A stretch of 64,000 bases of DNA from Mitsuokella sp047974105 (GCF_047974105.1 NZ_JBHYRS010000011.1:3074-67073); one strand, 5' to 3'; counted from the stretch's first letter, positions 9,843 through 18,553 are shown. Notes: a model not told the origin generated them from the letters alone. A program made the numbers and translations.

Positions 9843-10280
9843 TTATATGCCAAGCTGGGAAAGCGACGCCGCAATCGCTGCCACGTCAGGTTCCACTTCA
9901 TTCGTATACGCAAGCCATTGTTCCTTGCTCCAGACCTCGATGCGATTGTCCGCACCGGCTAAGATGACATTCTGCCGCAAGGCGATGTCCGCATAATTCC
10001 GGAGATTTGCCGGCACAAGGAACCGCCCCTGCTTATCGCATTCCAGCGTCCGTGCACCTGAGAAGAAAAAGCGCACAAGAGCCCTTGCCTCCGGCCTGGC
10101 AAGCGGCAGGGCGCGAAGCTTGGCCGCCAATTCTTCCCATGCCTGCTGTCCATAAAGGAACAAGCATTTATCAAGGCCTTTTGTGATGACGAAAGAGACA
10201 CCGAGCTCCTGACGAAAATCAGCCGGCAGGATGATGCGCCCTTTCGCATCAATCGCATGGGAATACTCTCCCATAAACAT
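9843..10280 (-). CDS. mraZ: Transcriptional regulator / division protein MraZ
   Basis: The first gene of the dcw cluster; MraZ rings bind direct repeats in the cluster promoter. The 145-residue reading begins MFMGEYSHAIDAKGRI, and contains two SpoVT/AbrB-like halves, each with the DxxGR motif (DAKGRIILP and DKQGRFLVP). I chose the ATG at 10280; an ATG at 10274 is also possible and an upstream extension to 10310 has no conserved sequence. It is followed by rsmH after 52 bases. Confidence 0.94.
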   Translation of the reverse strand: MFMGEYSHAIDAKGRIILPADFRQELGVSFVITKGLDKCLFLYGQQAWEELAAKLRALPLARPEARALVRFFFSGARTLECDKQGRFLVPANLRNYADIALRQNVILAGADNRIEVWSKEQWLAYTNEVEPDVAAIAASLSQLGI

Positions 10281-10394
10281 CCTGCTGCACCGCCTTTCCC
10301 TAAGAGCCACTTTTCCCCATAATTCACCACTCTATCTATTCTTTTTTATAGCAGATATTTCCTGCTTTGGCAAGCGGAAATTCATTATTCTATA

Positions 10395-10434
10395 GAAAAA
10401 AGCCTTTTCCTGCGTTTTTTTGACAGGAAAAGGC
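10395..10434 (-). terminator. Rho-independent terminator of the polysaccharide deacetylase gene
   Basis: GCCTTTTCCTG and CAGGAAAAGGC make an 11-bp stem (10402-10434); read on the minus strand it is followed by TTTTTTC. It lies just after the deacetylase stop and upstream of mraZ, insulating the dcw cluster. Confidence 0.9.
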
Positions 10435-10452
10435 CCTTTTGACGGATATTGC

Positions 10453-11286
10453 TCAATGTTTTGTCCAGCCAAAATTGGCAAAGACCGGCGTATAATGGAT
10501 GCGTTCGACAAAATCCTTATTCGTCTGCTCCGTGTGGAAAATCGGCACGCGCTCCAGCGCGTAGATATTGCTCTTGCGGCTGACACCTCCGTACTTGATC
10601 GTGAACGCTGCTTTGTAGCCGGCTTCGCGCACGAGCTGGGCAATGTGCAGATTATAGGTACCCGTGGGGTAAGCCATGTACTTGACTTCGTGACCGAGCT
10701 CGGCCTCCGCTTTCTTCTTAGATTCCACGAGTTCTGCACGCAGCTGATCGTTCGTAAGGTCTGTCATGGACTTATGGTCAACCGTATGCGAAGCCACGGT
10801 CATGCCATTTTTCTCCATTTCGCGGCATTCGTCCCAGGTCAGATAGCCCTTGCGCGTGCCGACAAAACTCGTGACAACAAAGACCGTGCCTTTAAGCCCA
10901 TATTTCCTGAGAATGGGATACGCATTGTCATAGTTGTCCTGATAGCCATCGTCAAATGTTATGAGCACAGGATTTTCAGGCAGCGTGCCGTTTCCCTCCA
11001 GCGCAGAATAAAGCTCATCCGGCGTGATGGCATGATAATTGTGTTCCTTCAAATAGCGCATCTGCCAGTCAAAGTCTGCCGGTGCCACAGCAAGTGACAA
11101 AAATTCATCACTGACTTTATGATAATTGAGCACGAGGATCTGCGGACCTGACTCCGTACTGTCTGCGGCAGTGCTGCCTGCCGCCATTTCTGCCTGATGC
11201 AGATGAGCAGGCAGAAGGCACAAACCTGTTAAAAACAGTACGATTGTCAAAAAAGCCAGTCCGACGATATGACGTGATCGCTTCAT
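10453..11286 (-). CDS. Exported/membrane-anchored polysaccharide deacetylase
   Basis: Predicted to remove acetyl groups from an extracytoplasmic glycan; the substrate (peptidoglycan, beta-1,6-GlcNAc or other) cannot be read from the sequence. The 277-residue protein starts MKRSRHIVG with an N-terminal membrane segment at about 8-27, then a NodB homology domain: LNYHKV, the metal-binding ITFDDGY, SHTVDH for the second metal ligand pair, and YPTGTY. The ATG at 11286 follows AAGGAG. It is monocistronic, between a terminator and a divergent promoter region. Confidence 0.88.
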   Translation of the reverse strand: MKRSRHIVGLAFLTIVLFLTGLCLLPAHLHQAEMAAGSTAADSTESGPQILVLNYHKVSDEFLSLAVAPADFDWQMRYLKEHNYHAITPDELYSALEGNGTLPENPVLITFDDGYQDNYDNAYPILRKYGLKGTVFVVTSFVGTRKGYLTWDECREMEKNGMTVASHTVDHKSMTDLTNDQLRAELVESKKKAEAELGHEVKYMAYPTGTYNLHIAQLVREAGYKAAFTIKYGGVSRKSNIYALERVPIFHTEQTNKDFVERIHYTPVFANFGWTKH

Positions 11287-11408
11287 TTCAAAAAAACTCC
11301 TTAATATATGGTAGAAATTCACACGACGCTGACTCGATTATAGCACAGAATCCATACCTTGCGAAAATTTTTCTCAGATATTCTCAGCCGGATCTGTGAG
11401 CTGACGTA

Positions 11409-11438
11409 TTGTCTTTTTGACTGGAAGTGTGTTATAAT
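11409..11438 (+). promoter_or_regulatory. Possible sigma-A promoter upstream of the DUF1858 gene
   Basis: TTGTCT at 11409-11414 and TATAAT at 11433-11438 are separated by 18 bases. It lies about 110 bases before the DUF1858 start and just upstream of the palindrome at 11476-11491. Confidence 0.5.
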
Positions 11439-11475
11439 TCCTGTGATGGTTCGAAATATACCCCATCCACGTATC

Positions 11476-11491
11476 TGTGATGCATATCACA
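11476..11491. promoter_or_regulatory. CRP/FNR-family operator (TGTGA-N6-TCACA)
   Basis: A perfect TGTGA TGCATA TCACA palindrome, extended by one more paired base at each end. It matches the consensus of Crp-type regulators, including HcpR of anaerobes. A possible -10 (TACTTT, 11515-11520) downstream puts the site centre near -43, close to the position of an activator site; relative to the upstream promoter it would act as a block. The remaining 11287-11546 intergenic bases show nothing else clear. Confidence 0.65.
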
Positions 11492-11546
11492 GACGTAACA
11501 AGCAAATGATTCTTTACTTTTAATTTCCTATAGGAGGATTTTTATC

Positions 11547-11744
11547 ATGGCAATCACGAAAGATATGAGTATTCTCGAAGTTGTTCAGCAGTATCCGGAT
11601 ACGGTTGATGTATTCATCAATGCCGGCATGGGATGCCTCGGCTGTGCTGCCGCTCATTTCGAGAACATCGAGCAGGGCGCTATGGCCCATGGCATCGACG
11701 TTGACCAGCTCGTCAAAGACCTCAATACGGTCATCGGTGCTTAA
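11547..11744 (+). CDS. DUF1858 domain protein (hybrid-cluster-associated redox disulfide domain)
   Basis: A 65-residue cytoplasmic protein with the whole length taken by a DUF1858 domain: MSILEVVQQYP, then INAGMGCLGC with the Cys30-x-x-Cys33 pair. The family occurs alone or fused to hybrid cluster proteins and is thought to have a thiol/redox role; no reaction is established. TAGGAGG precedes the ATG. It is monocistronic, with its own terminator, and the Crp-type site upstream suggests control by redox or nitrosative signals through an HcpR-like factor (inference). Confidence 0.9.
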   Translation: MAITKDMSILEVVQQYPDTVDVFINAGMGCLGCAAAHFENIEQGAMAHGIDVDQLVKDLNTVIGA

Positions 11745-11761
11745 TCACATCCCTGAAATAG

Positions 11762-11793
11762 AAAAACCACGCCTCTTTTGGCGTGGTTTTTTT
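11762..11793 (+). terminator. Terminator of the DUF1858 gene
   Basis: CCACGCC and GGCGTGG pair around TCTTTT and are followed by TTTTTTT, 20 bases after the stop codon. Confidence 0.93.
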
Positions 11794-11794
11794 G

Positions 11795-11823
11795 TTGACA
11801 ATTTTGCCCGGATACAGTATGAT
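11795..11823 (+). promoter_or_regulatory. Promoter of the ABC importer operon
   Basis: TTGACA (11795-11800), 17-base spacer, TATGAT (11818-11823): near-consensus sigma-A promoter. It would give a leader of about 170 bases before the first gene of the importer at 11998. Confidence 0.75.
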
Positions 11824-11886
11824 ATTCTTATAAAATAAAACATACTAAACATATATACTTTTAATTAGTATTATAGAATACGATCA

Positions 11887-11922
11887 GGCTGCTGCAAGCT
11901 GGCACTGCCCCTTGTGGCAGCC
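11887..11922 (+). promoter_or_regulatory. Leader hairpin with T-rich tail (possible attenuator)
   Basis: GGCTGC..CAAG and CTTG..GCAGCC pair around a 12-base loop, followed by TCTTTTCTTATTTT. It lies between the promoter at 11795 and the importer start, so it may end transcription early. I recognise no known riboswitch in the 70 bases ahead of it. Confidence 0.55.
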
Positions 11923-11997
11923 TCTTTTCTTATTTTAAAATATAGTATTTCACTATGTATACTAATATTATTTTATCCTATTTCAAGAGGTGGTTTG

Positions 11998-12972
11998 ATG
12001 AAGCCCGACAAGAAAAAATACCTATTTCTGTGCATGAGCATCCTGATATTTGCCATGCTGCTGACTGCCGGCTGCGGCAAAGACAGCACCGCACCCCGCG
12101 CGGCCGATCAAGACGGTATCCGCACCGTCCGCGTCGCCTATCTGCCCATTACGCATGCACTGCCTCTTTTTGAAGCAACCGAGCAGGAACTCGCGGATGG
12201 CAGCAAAGTCCGCATTGAACTCGTCAAATACAGTTCGTGGCCGGAACTCATGGATGCCTTGAACACGGGCAAAGTCGATGCCGCTTCTGTGCTCGTCGAA
12301 CTTGCTATCAAAGCGCGCGAACAGGGCATCAATGTCAAGGCAGCAGCACTTTCCCACCGCGAAGGCAATATCATCGTCGCGGGCAATGACATCCATTCTG
12401 TGGAAGATCTGCGCGGCAAGATTTTTGCCATTCCGCATAAGCAGTCCTCCCAGAAGCTCCTGCTCGACCAGATGCTCAAGAATCACGGCATGACCGAAGA
12501 CGATCTCACGGTCGTTGAGATGACACCGCCGGAAATGCCTTCCGGCCTTGCACAGGGACAGATCTCGGCTTACAGCGTTGCCGAACCCTTTGGCGCAAAA
12601 TCCGTCGTACTCGGCACCGGCCACATCCTTGAGGACACTCACGAACTCTGGCCTGACAACGTCTGCTGTGCACTCGTCTTCAATGGCGATTTTCTCACCA
12701 ATAATCACGACCTCGCCAAGAGCGTCGTCGCCGATTACGTCAAAGCCGGCGCTTACCTCGATGCCCATCCGGATGAAGAAAAACCTCTCTCCCTGCGTTA
12801 TCTTAAGGCCACGGGCAAAGTATTGGACCAGTCCCTGCAGTTCATCTCGTATTCAAATCTCGCCATTACGAAAGACTCCTACGAAGATCTGCTCCAGCGC
12901 ATGAATGAAGCCAAGCTCATCAAAAAGGCACCTTCTTATGAAGACTTCGTCGATACGACGCTGCTGCCGTAA
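11998..12972 (+). CDS. ABC importer substrate-binding lipoprotein (NMT1/SsuA type)
   Basis: Captures a small substrate outside the cytoplasmic membrane for the permease and ATPase encoded next. The 324-residue precursor has a lipoprotein signal with LLTAGC (Cys26 lipidated) and an NMT1/SsuA-like periplasmic binding fold: RVAYLPITHALPLFEA, the VDAASVLVELAIKA segment and IFAIPHKQSSQKLLL. This family binds sulfonates, nitrate, bicarbonate or thiamine precursors; which one is not evident. The ATG at 11998 follows AAGAGGTGG. Forty-one bases separate it from the permease gene. Confidence 0.88.
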   Translation: MKPDKKKYLFLCMSILIFAMLLTAGCGKDSTAPRAADQDGIRTVRVAYLPITHALPLFEATEQELADGSKVRIELVKYSSWPELMDALNTGKVDAASVLVELAIKAREQGINVKAAALSHREGNIIVAGNDIHSVEDLRGKIFAIPHKQSSQKLLLDQMLKNHGMTEDDLTVVEMTPPEMPSGLAQGQISAYSVAEPFGAKSVVLGTGHILEDTHELWPDNVCCALVFNGDFLTNNHDLAKSVVADYVKAGAYLDAHPDEEKPLSLRYLKATGKVLDQSLQFISYSNLAITKDSYEDLLQRMNEAKLIKKAPSYEDFVDTTLLP

Positions 12973-13013
12973 TATTCTATCCATCACAAGCACAAGGGAA
13001 AGGTTCTATCGCA

Positions 13014-13799
13014 ATGAAATTGAACTCATTAAACGCATTGAAACAAGGCCAGCACATCATCGGCGCCCTGATTGTCGTACTCATCGTCTGGCAGGGCATG
13101 GTCCTCTTTGGCGGCTGGAATCAGGCCTTATTTCCTTCGCCATGGCAGACCATCAAGGGTTTTGAAGAACTTCTCGCCGACGGCACACTGCAGCGCGATA
13201 TCTTCGACAGCCTGCGCCGTTTCTTCATCGGCTATATCAGCTCCGTCATCATTGCCATGGCGCTTGGCCTCGTACTTGGCTGGTATCAAAAGGTCTGGGC
13301 TTACCTGAATCCCATTGCCCAGGTCTTAAGGCCGGTTTCGCCGACAGCCTGGCTGCCGTTTATCGTCCTGTTCTTCGGCATCGGTGAAATGCCGGCTCTC
13401 GTCATTATCTTCATTGCCGCTTTTTTTCCTGTGCTCCTGTCCACGGTTTCTGCTGTTGCCACAATTGAGCCGGTTTACTTAAAGGTCGCGCAGAATTTCG
13501 GCATTCGGCAGCCGCAGCTTTTGACTAAGATCATCCTGCCCGCTATTTTCCCGCGCATTGCCAACGGCATCCACCTCGCCCTTGGCACGGCCTGGGTCTT
13601 CCTTGTCGCCGGTGAGATGGTCGGCGCCCAGTCGGGCCTTGGCTTCCTGATCATGGACGCGCGCAACAATCTGCGCGCCGATATGCTGATGGCTGCCATC
13701 ATTACAATTGGCGTACTCGGCCTGATTCTTGACACAATCGTAAAGATGCTTGAAAGCCGTATTTATAAAATCTGGGGCATTCACGAAAGGAAGGACTAA
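13014..13799 (+). CDS. ABC importer permease (SsuC/TauC type)
   Basis: Membrane subunit of the importer. The 261 residues contain about six hydrophobic helices; the cytoplasmic coupling loop NFGIRQPQLLTKIILPAIFPRIANGI fits the EAA motif of BPD_transp_1 permeases. AAGGTTCTATCGCA precedes the ATG. The ATPase gene starts two bases after the stop, so the two are translated together. Substrate as uncertain as for the binding protein. Confidence 0.9.
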   Translation: MKLNSLNALKQGQHIIGALIVVLIVWQGMVLFGGWNQALFPSPWQTIKGFEELLADGTLQRDIFDSLRRFFIGYISSVIIAMALGLVLGWYQKVWAYLNPIAQVLRPVSPTAWLPFIVLFFGIGEMPALVIIFIAAFFPVLLSTVSAVATIEPVYLKVAQNFGIRQPQLLTKIILPAIFPRIANGIHLALGTAWVFLVAGEMVGAQSGLGFLIMDARNNLRADMLMAAIITIGVLGLILDTIVKMLESRIYKIWGIHERKD

Positions 13800-13801
13800 A
13801 G

Positions 13802-14587
13802 ATGAGCTATATATCGATCCGCGACGTATCTCGCGAATATCCGGACGCCAATGGCACAGGTGTTTTCACTGCCCTGAACCGCGTCAGCCTCGACATTGAA
13901 AAAGGGGAATTTATCTGTCTCTTAGGCCCCTCCGGCTGCGGCAAAAGCACGCTTTTATCGATGCTCGCAGGCTTCGATAAGCCAAGCTTCGGCGACATTC
14001 TCATCGATGGCAAAAAAGTCAGGGAACCCAGCATCAAGAACATCACGATTTTCCAGAATTACGGTCTGCTGCCCTGGCGTACCGTCGAGAAAAATGTGGA
14101 ACTTGGCCTCGAGACACTGAAAGTGCCGGAAGCGCAGCGTCAGGAAATCGCCATGAAGTATTTAAAGATCGTCGGCCTCGAAGATTTTGCTGAGCGCCAT
14201 CCTGCGCAGCTTTCCGGCGGCCAGCAGCAGCGCGTCGCCATCGCCCGCGCACTCGCCGTGGACCCCGATATCATCTTTATGGACGAGCCCTTTGCGGCCC
14301 TCGACGCCCTGACGCGCATCAGCCTGCAGGACGAGATCTCTTCCATCTGCCGCGATCAGCATAAGACCATCATCTTCGTCACCCATGATATTGACGAGGC
14401 TGTTGTGCTCGCAGACCGCATCGTCGTCATGACGCCGAATCCGGGCAAAATCAAGACCATCATCCCCGTACACCTCTCCATGAATCTGCGCAAAGACCGC
14501 ACAAGCGATGATTTCCTGCTCGTACGCGACAAAGTCTTCGCTGCCTTCTCACTGAAGCCGGAAGACCATACCGAGTATTATCTTTAA
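13802..14587 (+). CDS. ABC importer ATPase (SsuB/TauB type)
   Basis: Powers the importer by ATP hydrolysis. In 261 residues it shows Walker A GPSGCGKST near residue 43, Q-loop FQNYGLLPWRT, signature LSGGQQQR, Walker B IIFMDEPFAALD and the switch histidine in VTHDIDEAV. The NYGLLPW variant around the Q-loop is characteristic of the nitrate/sulfonate/taurine subfamily. GGAAGGAC precedes the ATG. It is the last gene of the operon, followed by a terminator shared with proS. Confidence 0.93.
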   Translation: MSYISIRDVSREYPDANGTGVFTALNRVSLDIEKGEFICLLGPSGCGKSTLLSMLAGFDKPSFGDILIDGKKVREPSIKNITIFQNYGLLPWRTVEKNVELGLETLKVPEAQRQEIAMKYLKIVGLEDFAERHPAQLSGGQQQRVAIARALAVDPDIIFMDEPFAALDALTRISLQDEISSICRDQHKTIIFVTHDIDEAVVLADRIVVMTPNPGKIKTIIPVHLSMNLRKDRTSDDFLLVRDKVFAAFSLKPEDHTEYYL

Positions 14588-14615
14588 TCGCTTTTCCTGC
14601 AACTCTATAAGATTA

Positions 14616-14656
14616 CAAAAAAGTCCGCTCCGGCAGCAAACCGAAGCGGACTTTTT
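14616..14656. terminator. Bidirectional terminator between the ABC importer and proS
   Basis: AAAGTCCGCT and AGCGGACTTT pair around a 15-base loop; T-runs follow on both strands (TTTTTAT on plus, TTTTTTGT on minus), so it can serve both convergent transcripts. Confidence 0.9.
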
Positions 14657-14674
14657 ATATTTCCTTATGACATC

Positions 14675-16390
14675 TTAGAGAGACGCAAGCAGCTCTTTGA
14701 CTTTTTCAAGGTAGTCCGCACGCGTGAAGTTATAGACTTCACCCGTCTTGCGGACCTTGACCTCGATGACGTCTTCGTCAACGGCCTTCGGGCCGATTGT
14801 CACGCGGACCGGATAACCGATGAGGTCGCAGTCCTTAAACTTGACGCCGGCGCGTTCTTTGCGGTCGTCGAGCAGAACATCGAGACCTGCTTTGCGGCAT
14901 TCTTCATAAATGCCCTCAGCATAGGCGAGCTGTTCTTCCTTCTTGGCATTGACCGCAACGATGACGACTTCAAACGGAGCAATGGCACGCGGCCAGACGA
15001 TGCCCTGTTCGTCATTGTTCTGTTCGATGGCAGCGGCCATCGTGCGGCCGACGCCAATGCCATAGCTGCCCATCATAAGAGGCTGCTCCTTGCCATTTTC
15101 ATCAAGGAATGTCGCCCCCATGGCCTTGCTGTACTTCGTGCCGAGTGTAAAGACCTGGCCGGCCTCAATGCCGCGCGTCATCTTCATCGGTGCGCCGCAG
15201 TGCGGGCACGGGTCGCCCTCTTTGACCATGCGCAGATCCGTGACAACGATGCTTTCCTTATCAAAGTCGCGCTGCGGATTGACATTTTTGTAGTGAACGT
15301 CGGTCTCATTGGCACCCGTGACAGCATTGTGCATGTTCATGACCGAAGCATCGACGAGCACATGCGTGCCCTTCTTGATGCCGATGGGGCCCATGAAGCC
15401 CGGGCAGCCGCCCGCGGCTCTGATAGCTTCTTCGTCGGCCATGCGCAGGTCAAGAGCATCCTCTATATGATTGATAACCTTGATCTCATTGACATCGTGA
15501 TCGCCGCGGATGAAGACAAGTACGAGCTCGTCCTTGTCTGTCTGGTAAGCGACGGCCTTGATGGTCTTGTCAGCCGGAACCTTAAGGAAATCGCAAAGGC
15601 TTTCAATCGTGCTCGTGCCGGGCGTAGCGATTTTTTCAAGCGGCAGCTCCTCTTCCGGTACCTCGGCAATCGGCTTGAGCTCTGCCTTTTCGTCGCTGGC
15701 TGCATAGTCGCATTTCGTGCAGACGGCAATATTCGACTCACCGGCATCGGCAAGCACCGTGAATTCGTGGGAATGGCCGCCGCCGATGGCGCCGTTGTCG
15801 GCCTCGACCGGACGGAACTCGAGTCCCATGCGCGTGAAGATTTTCGTATAAGCATCGTACATCTTCTTGTAGGATTCGTTCATGCCCTCGACATCCTTAT
15901 CAAAGGAGTAAAGATCCTTCATGATGAATTCGCGGCTGCGCATCAGGCCGAAACGCGGACGGCGCTCATCGCGGAATTTATCCTGAATCTGATAGAGCAT
16001 CAACGGCAGCTGCTTGTAGGAACGGACTTCATCGCGTACGAGAGCCGTCATCATTTCCTCATGCGTCGGACCAAGGCAGAACTCGCGGCCATGACGGTCC
16101 TTGATACGCATCATTTCGTCGCCATAGACACTCCAGCGGCCGCTCTCCTGCCAAAATTCTGCCGGCTGCAGAATTGGCATCATGATTTCCTGACCGCCAG
16201 CAGCGTCCATTTCCTCACGGATAATCTGCTCGATTTTGCGGATGGTGCGCCAGGCGAGCGGCAGGAACGTATACATGCCGCCGGCCGATTTGCGGATCAT
16301 GCCGGCACGGTACATGAGCTGGTGGCTGACGATTTCAGCTTCAGCCGGCGTATTTCTAAGGGTTGGTGCATAAAGATTACTTGCTCTCAT
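14675..16390 (-). CDS. proS: Proline--tRNA ligase, bacterial type with editing insertion
   Basis: Charges tRNA-Pro in the cytoplasm. The 571 residues match the bacterial ProS layout: class II catalytic core with motif 2 (FRDERRPRFGLMRSREFIMKD), a roughly 180-residue YbaK-like editing insertion including GGGHSHEF before it and KVINHIEDALDLRMA inside it, motif 3 (GSYGIGVGRTMAAAIEQ) and the anticodon-binding domain at the C terminus. Its ATG lies 14 bases inside the end of ispG, suggesting coupled translation. It is the last gene of the rpsB-to-proS series. Confidence 0.97.
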   Translation of the reverse strand: MRASNLYAPTLRNTPAEAEIVSHQLMYRAGMIRKSAGGMYTFLPLAWRTIRKIEQIIREEMDAAGGQEIMMPILQPAEFWQESGRWSVYGDEMMRIKDRHGREFCLGPTHEEMMTALVRDEVRSYKQLPLMLYQIQDKFRDERRPRFGLMRSREFIMKDLYSFDKDVEGMNESYKKMYDAYTKIFTRMGLEFRPVEADNGAIGGGHSHEFTVLADAGESNIAVCTKCDYAASDEKAELKPIAEVPEEELPLEKIATPGTSTIESLCDFLKVPADKTIKAVAYQTDKDELVLVFIRGDHDVNEIKVINHIEDALDLRMADEEAIRAAGGCPGFMGPIGIKKGTHVLVDASVMNMHNAVTGANETDVHYKNVNPQRDFDKESIVVTDLRMVKEGDPCPHCGAPMKMTRGIEAGQVFTLGTKYSKAMGATFLDENGKEQPLMMGSYGIGVGRTMAAAIEQNNDEQGIVWPRAIAPFEVVIVAVNAKKEEQLAYAEGIYEECRKAGLDVLLDDRKERAGVKFKDCDLIGYPVRVTIGPKAVDEDVIEVKVRKTGEVYNFTRADYLEKVKELLASL

Positions 16391-17477
16391 GAGATTTGCG
16401 TTCCTCCAATATTTGATCGATTTCCTTGAATAATTCCTCGACGAGGTCTGCTTCCGGAACCTTGCGGACGATTTCGCCCTTGCGGAAAATCAGCCCCTCG
16501 CCATTGCCGCCCGCGATACCGACATCGGCGCCGCGCGCTTCGCCCGGACCATTGACGACGCAGCCCATGACGGCAACTTCGATGGGCTCTGTCAGTCCCG
16601 CGAGCTTTTTCTCGACTTTTTCAGCGATGGCCGGCAGGTCGATGCTCGTGCGGCCGCAGGTTGGGCAGGCCACGAGCGTCGGACCGTATTCCTTGAGGCC
16701 TAAAGACTTCAAAATCTCGTTGGCCACGCGGACCTCGACGACGGGGTCGCCCGTCAGCGAGATGCGGAATGTATCGCCGATGCCCTCGGCGAGCAATGCC
16801 CCGATGCCTACTGCCGACTTGATGATGCCCGTGTTGACCGTGCCGGCCTCCGTAATGCCGAGGTGCAGCGGATAGTCAACGGTCTGGCTCATCAGGCGGT
16901 AAGCCGCAATCGTCAAGGGTACATCGTGGGCCTTGAGCGAAATCTTCATGTCATGGAAGTCAATGGCCTCTAAAATACGCACATGCTCCATGGCCGACTC
17001 TACAAGAGCCTCCGGCGTGACGCCGCCGTATTTTTTGAGGATTTTCTTGTCGAGCGAACCGGCATTGACGCCGATGCGGATGGGGATATGGGCTTCTTTC
17101 GCCGCCTTGACTACGGCTTTGACCTTTTCCTCACCGCCGATATTGCCGGGGTTCAGGCGCAGGGCATCGATGCCCTGACGAATGGCCTCTAAGGCCAGCT
17201 TGTAGTCAAAGTGGATATCCGCGACGAGCGGTACCTTGACCTGCGAAATGATGTTGCCGAGATTTTTGGCCGCTGCCATATCGGGCACAGCCAAACGCAC
17301 GATGTCGCAGCCCGCTGCCTGCAGCGCACGGATCTGAGCGACCGTTGCTTCGGTATCTGTCGTCTTCGTATTCGTCATCGACTGCACGGAAATCGGCGCG
17401 CCGCCGCCAATCGCGACCTTGCCGATATGAATCTGGCGCGTCGGACGGCGTCTCTTTAAATCGTACAAATGGGACAC
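16377..17477 (-). CDS. ispG: 4-hydroxy-3-methylbut-2-en-1-yl diphosphate synthase
   Basis: Iron-sulfur enzyme of the methylerythritol phosphate pathway to isoprenoids, reducing MEcPP to HMBPP. The 366 residues show the TIM-barrel start with SVQSMTNTKT, NPGNIGG, and the 4Fe-4S ligands in ACPTCGRTSIDL and VMGCVVNGPGEA. This is the shorter bacterial form. It overlaps proS by 14 bases and follows rseP by 38. With dxr three genes away and uppS beyond, the operon supplies and uses isoprenoid units. Confidence 0.97.
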   Translation of the reverse strand: MSHLYDLKRRRPTRQIHIGKVAIGGGAPISVQSMTNTKTTDTEATVAQIRALQAAGCDIVRLAVPDMAAAKNLGNIISQVKVPLVADIHFDYKLALEAIRQGIDALRLNPGNIGGEEKVKAVVKAAKEAHIPIRIGVNAGSLDKKILKKYGGVTPEALVESAMEHVRILEAIDFHDMKISLKAHDVPLTIAAYRLMSQTVDYPLHLGITEAGTVNTGIIKSAVGIGALLAEGIGDTFRISLTGDPVVEVRVANEILKSLGLKEYGPTLVACPTCGRTSIDLPAIAEKVEKKLAGLTEPIEVAVMGCVVNGPGEARGADVGIAGGNGEGLIFRKGEIVRKVPEADLVEELFKEIDQILEERKSHESK

Positions 17478-17515
17478 TTCCCTTCTATATTATATGGCCT
17501 TCCAGTACTCAGCCC

Positions 17516-18553
17516 TCAGCCTCCGAACAAGACACGGACAATATCATTCTTCGTGGCCAGAATCATCAAAAGCAACAGCAGAACAATGCCGACATTCTGC
17601 GTATAGCGAAGGGCAGCAGGACTCAGCGGCTTGCCGCGCACGGCCTCAACGCAGAGCGTCAGGAAATGACCGCCATCAAGTGCCGGAATCGGGAACAGGT
17701 TGACAATGCCGAGGTTCAAACTCAGGAAAGCTGCAAAATTCAAAAGCGGTACAAAGCCCATCTGGGCCACCTCGCCTGCCATCTGCGCCACGCCAATCGG
17801 CCCGGCAAGTTCTGCCCCCGAAAGCTCGAGAATGATTTTATAGAGGGCATCGACCATCATGTAAAGGATGGCGCCTGTCTTCTGCACAGCAAGAGAAGCC
17901 GACTCGACAAGTCCCGGATAACGCGTATTGACAGAGCCCATGACGCCGACCATCGCGCGCTTCGTGCTGCTGTCATAGGTTGGGGTGACCTCTGCATCAA
18001 ATGTTGCCTCGCCGCGCTGGATTGTAAGGTCGACAGGATTTCCCGTATTGTCCTTGACTCCGTCGACAAATTCCGACCAGCTCGAGATAGGCTGGCCATC
18101 GATGGCCAGCACGCGGTCGCCATTTTGCAGCCCCGCTTCTGCTGCCGGCTTGCCGGCCAGCACCGTCCCTAAAATCGGTTCAGGATTCGGCGTGCTGACC
18201 CCGGCAAAAAAGAAGATGCCGAAAAACAGGATGAGCGGCAGAATAAAATTCATGATGGAGCCCGCGAGAATCACGATCATGCGCGAGCCAACCGGCTTTT
18301 CGCAGTAGCCGCGGCTGCCCGCATCGTTATTTTCTGGGTCCATGCCCGCAATATCATTAAAGCCGCCGAGCGGAATCGCACGAATCGAGTAAACCGTCTC
18401 GCCATGCTGAAAGCTCACGAGTTTTGGTCCAAAGCCAATTGCGAATTCATCGACGCGCATGCCCGTCATCTTGGCCGTCACGAAATGGCCAAGTTCATGC
18501 ACGAGCACAAGCAGGCCAAAGACAAAGATGGCCGCCGCTATTGTCAGTACCAT
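17516..18553 (-). CDS. rseP: Site-2 intramembrane zinc protease RseP
   Basis: Cuts transmembrane anchors of regulatory proteins within the membrane. The 345-residue protein has HELGH at 19-23 inside the first helix, a PDZ domain at about 115-200 (AAEAGLQNGDRVLAIDG), and the third zinc ligand in PALDGGHF near residue 290. About four membrane segments are visible. It lies between dxr and ispG, its standard place in Firmicutes. No sigma-E type gene is in the window, so its substrate is unknown. Confidence 0.95.
   Translation of the reverse strand: MVLTIAAAIFVFGLLVLVHELGHFVTAKMTGMRVDEFAIGFGPKLVSFQHGETVYSIRAIPLGGFNDIAGMDPENNDAGSRGYCEKPVGSRMIVILAGSIMNFILPLILFFGIFFFAGVSTPNPEPILGTVLAGKPAAEAGLQNGDRVLAIDGQPISSWSEFVDGVKDNTGNPVDLTIQRGEATFDAEVTPTYDSSTKRAMVGVMGSVNTRYPGLVESASLAVQKTGAILYMMVDALYKIILELSGAELAGPIGVAQMAGEVAQMGFVPLLNFAAFLSLNLGIVNLFPIPALDGGHFLTLCVEAVRGKPLSPAALRYTQNVGIVLLLLLMILATKNDIVRVLFGG

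Noticed and set aside
15200..16429. 409-codon plus-strand frame opposite proS
   Set aside because: Shadow of ProS; no motif, no ribosome site.
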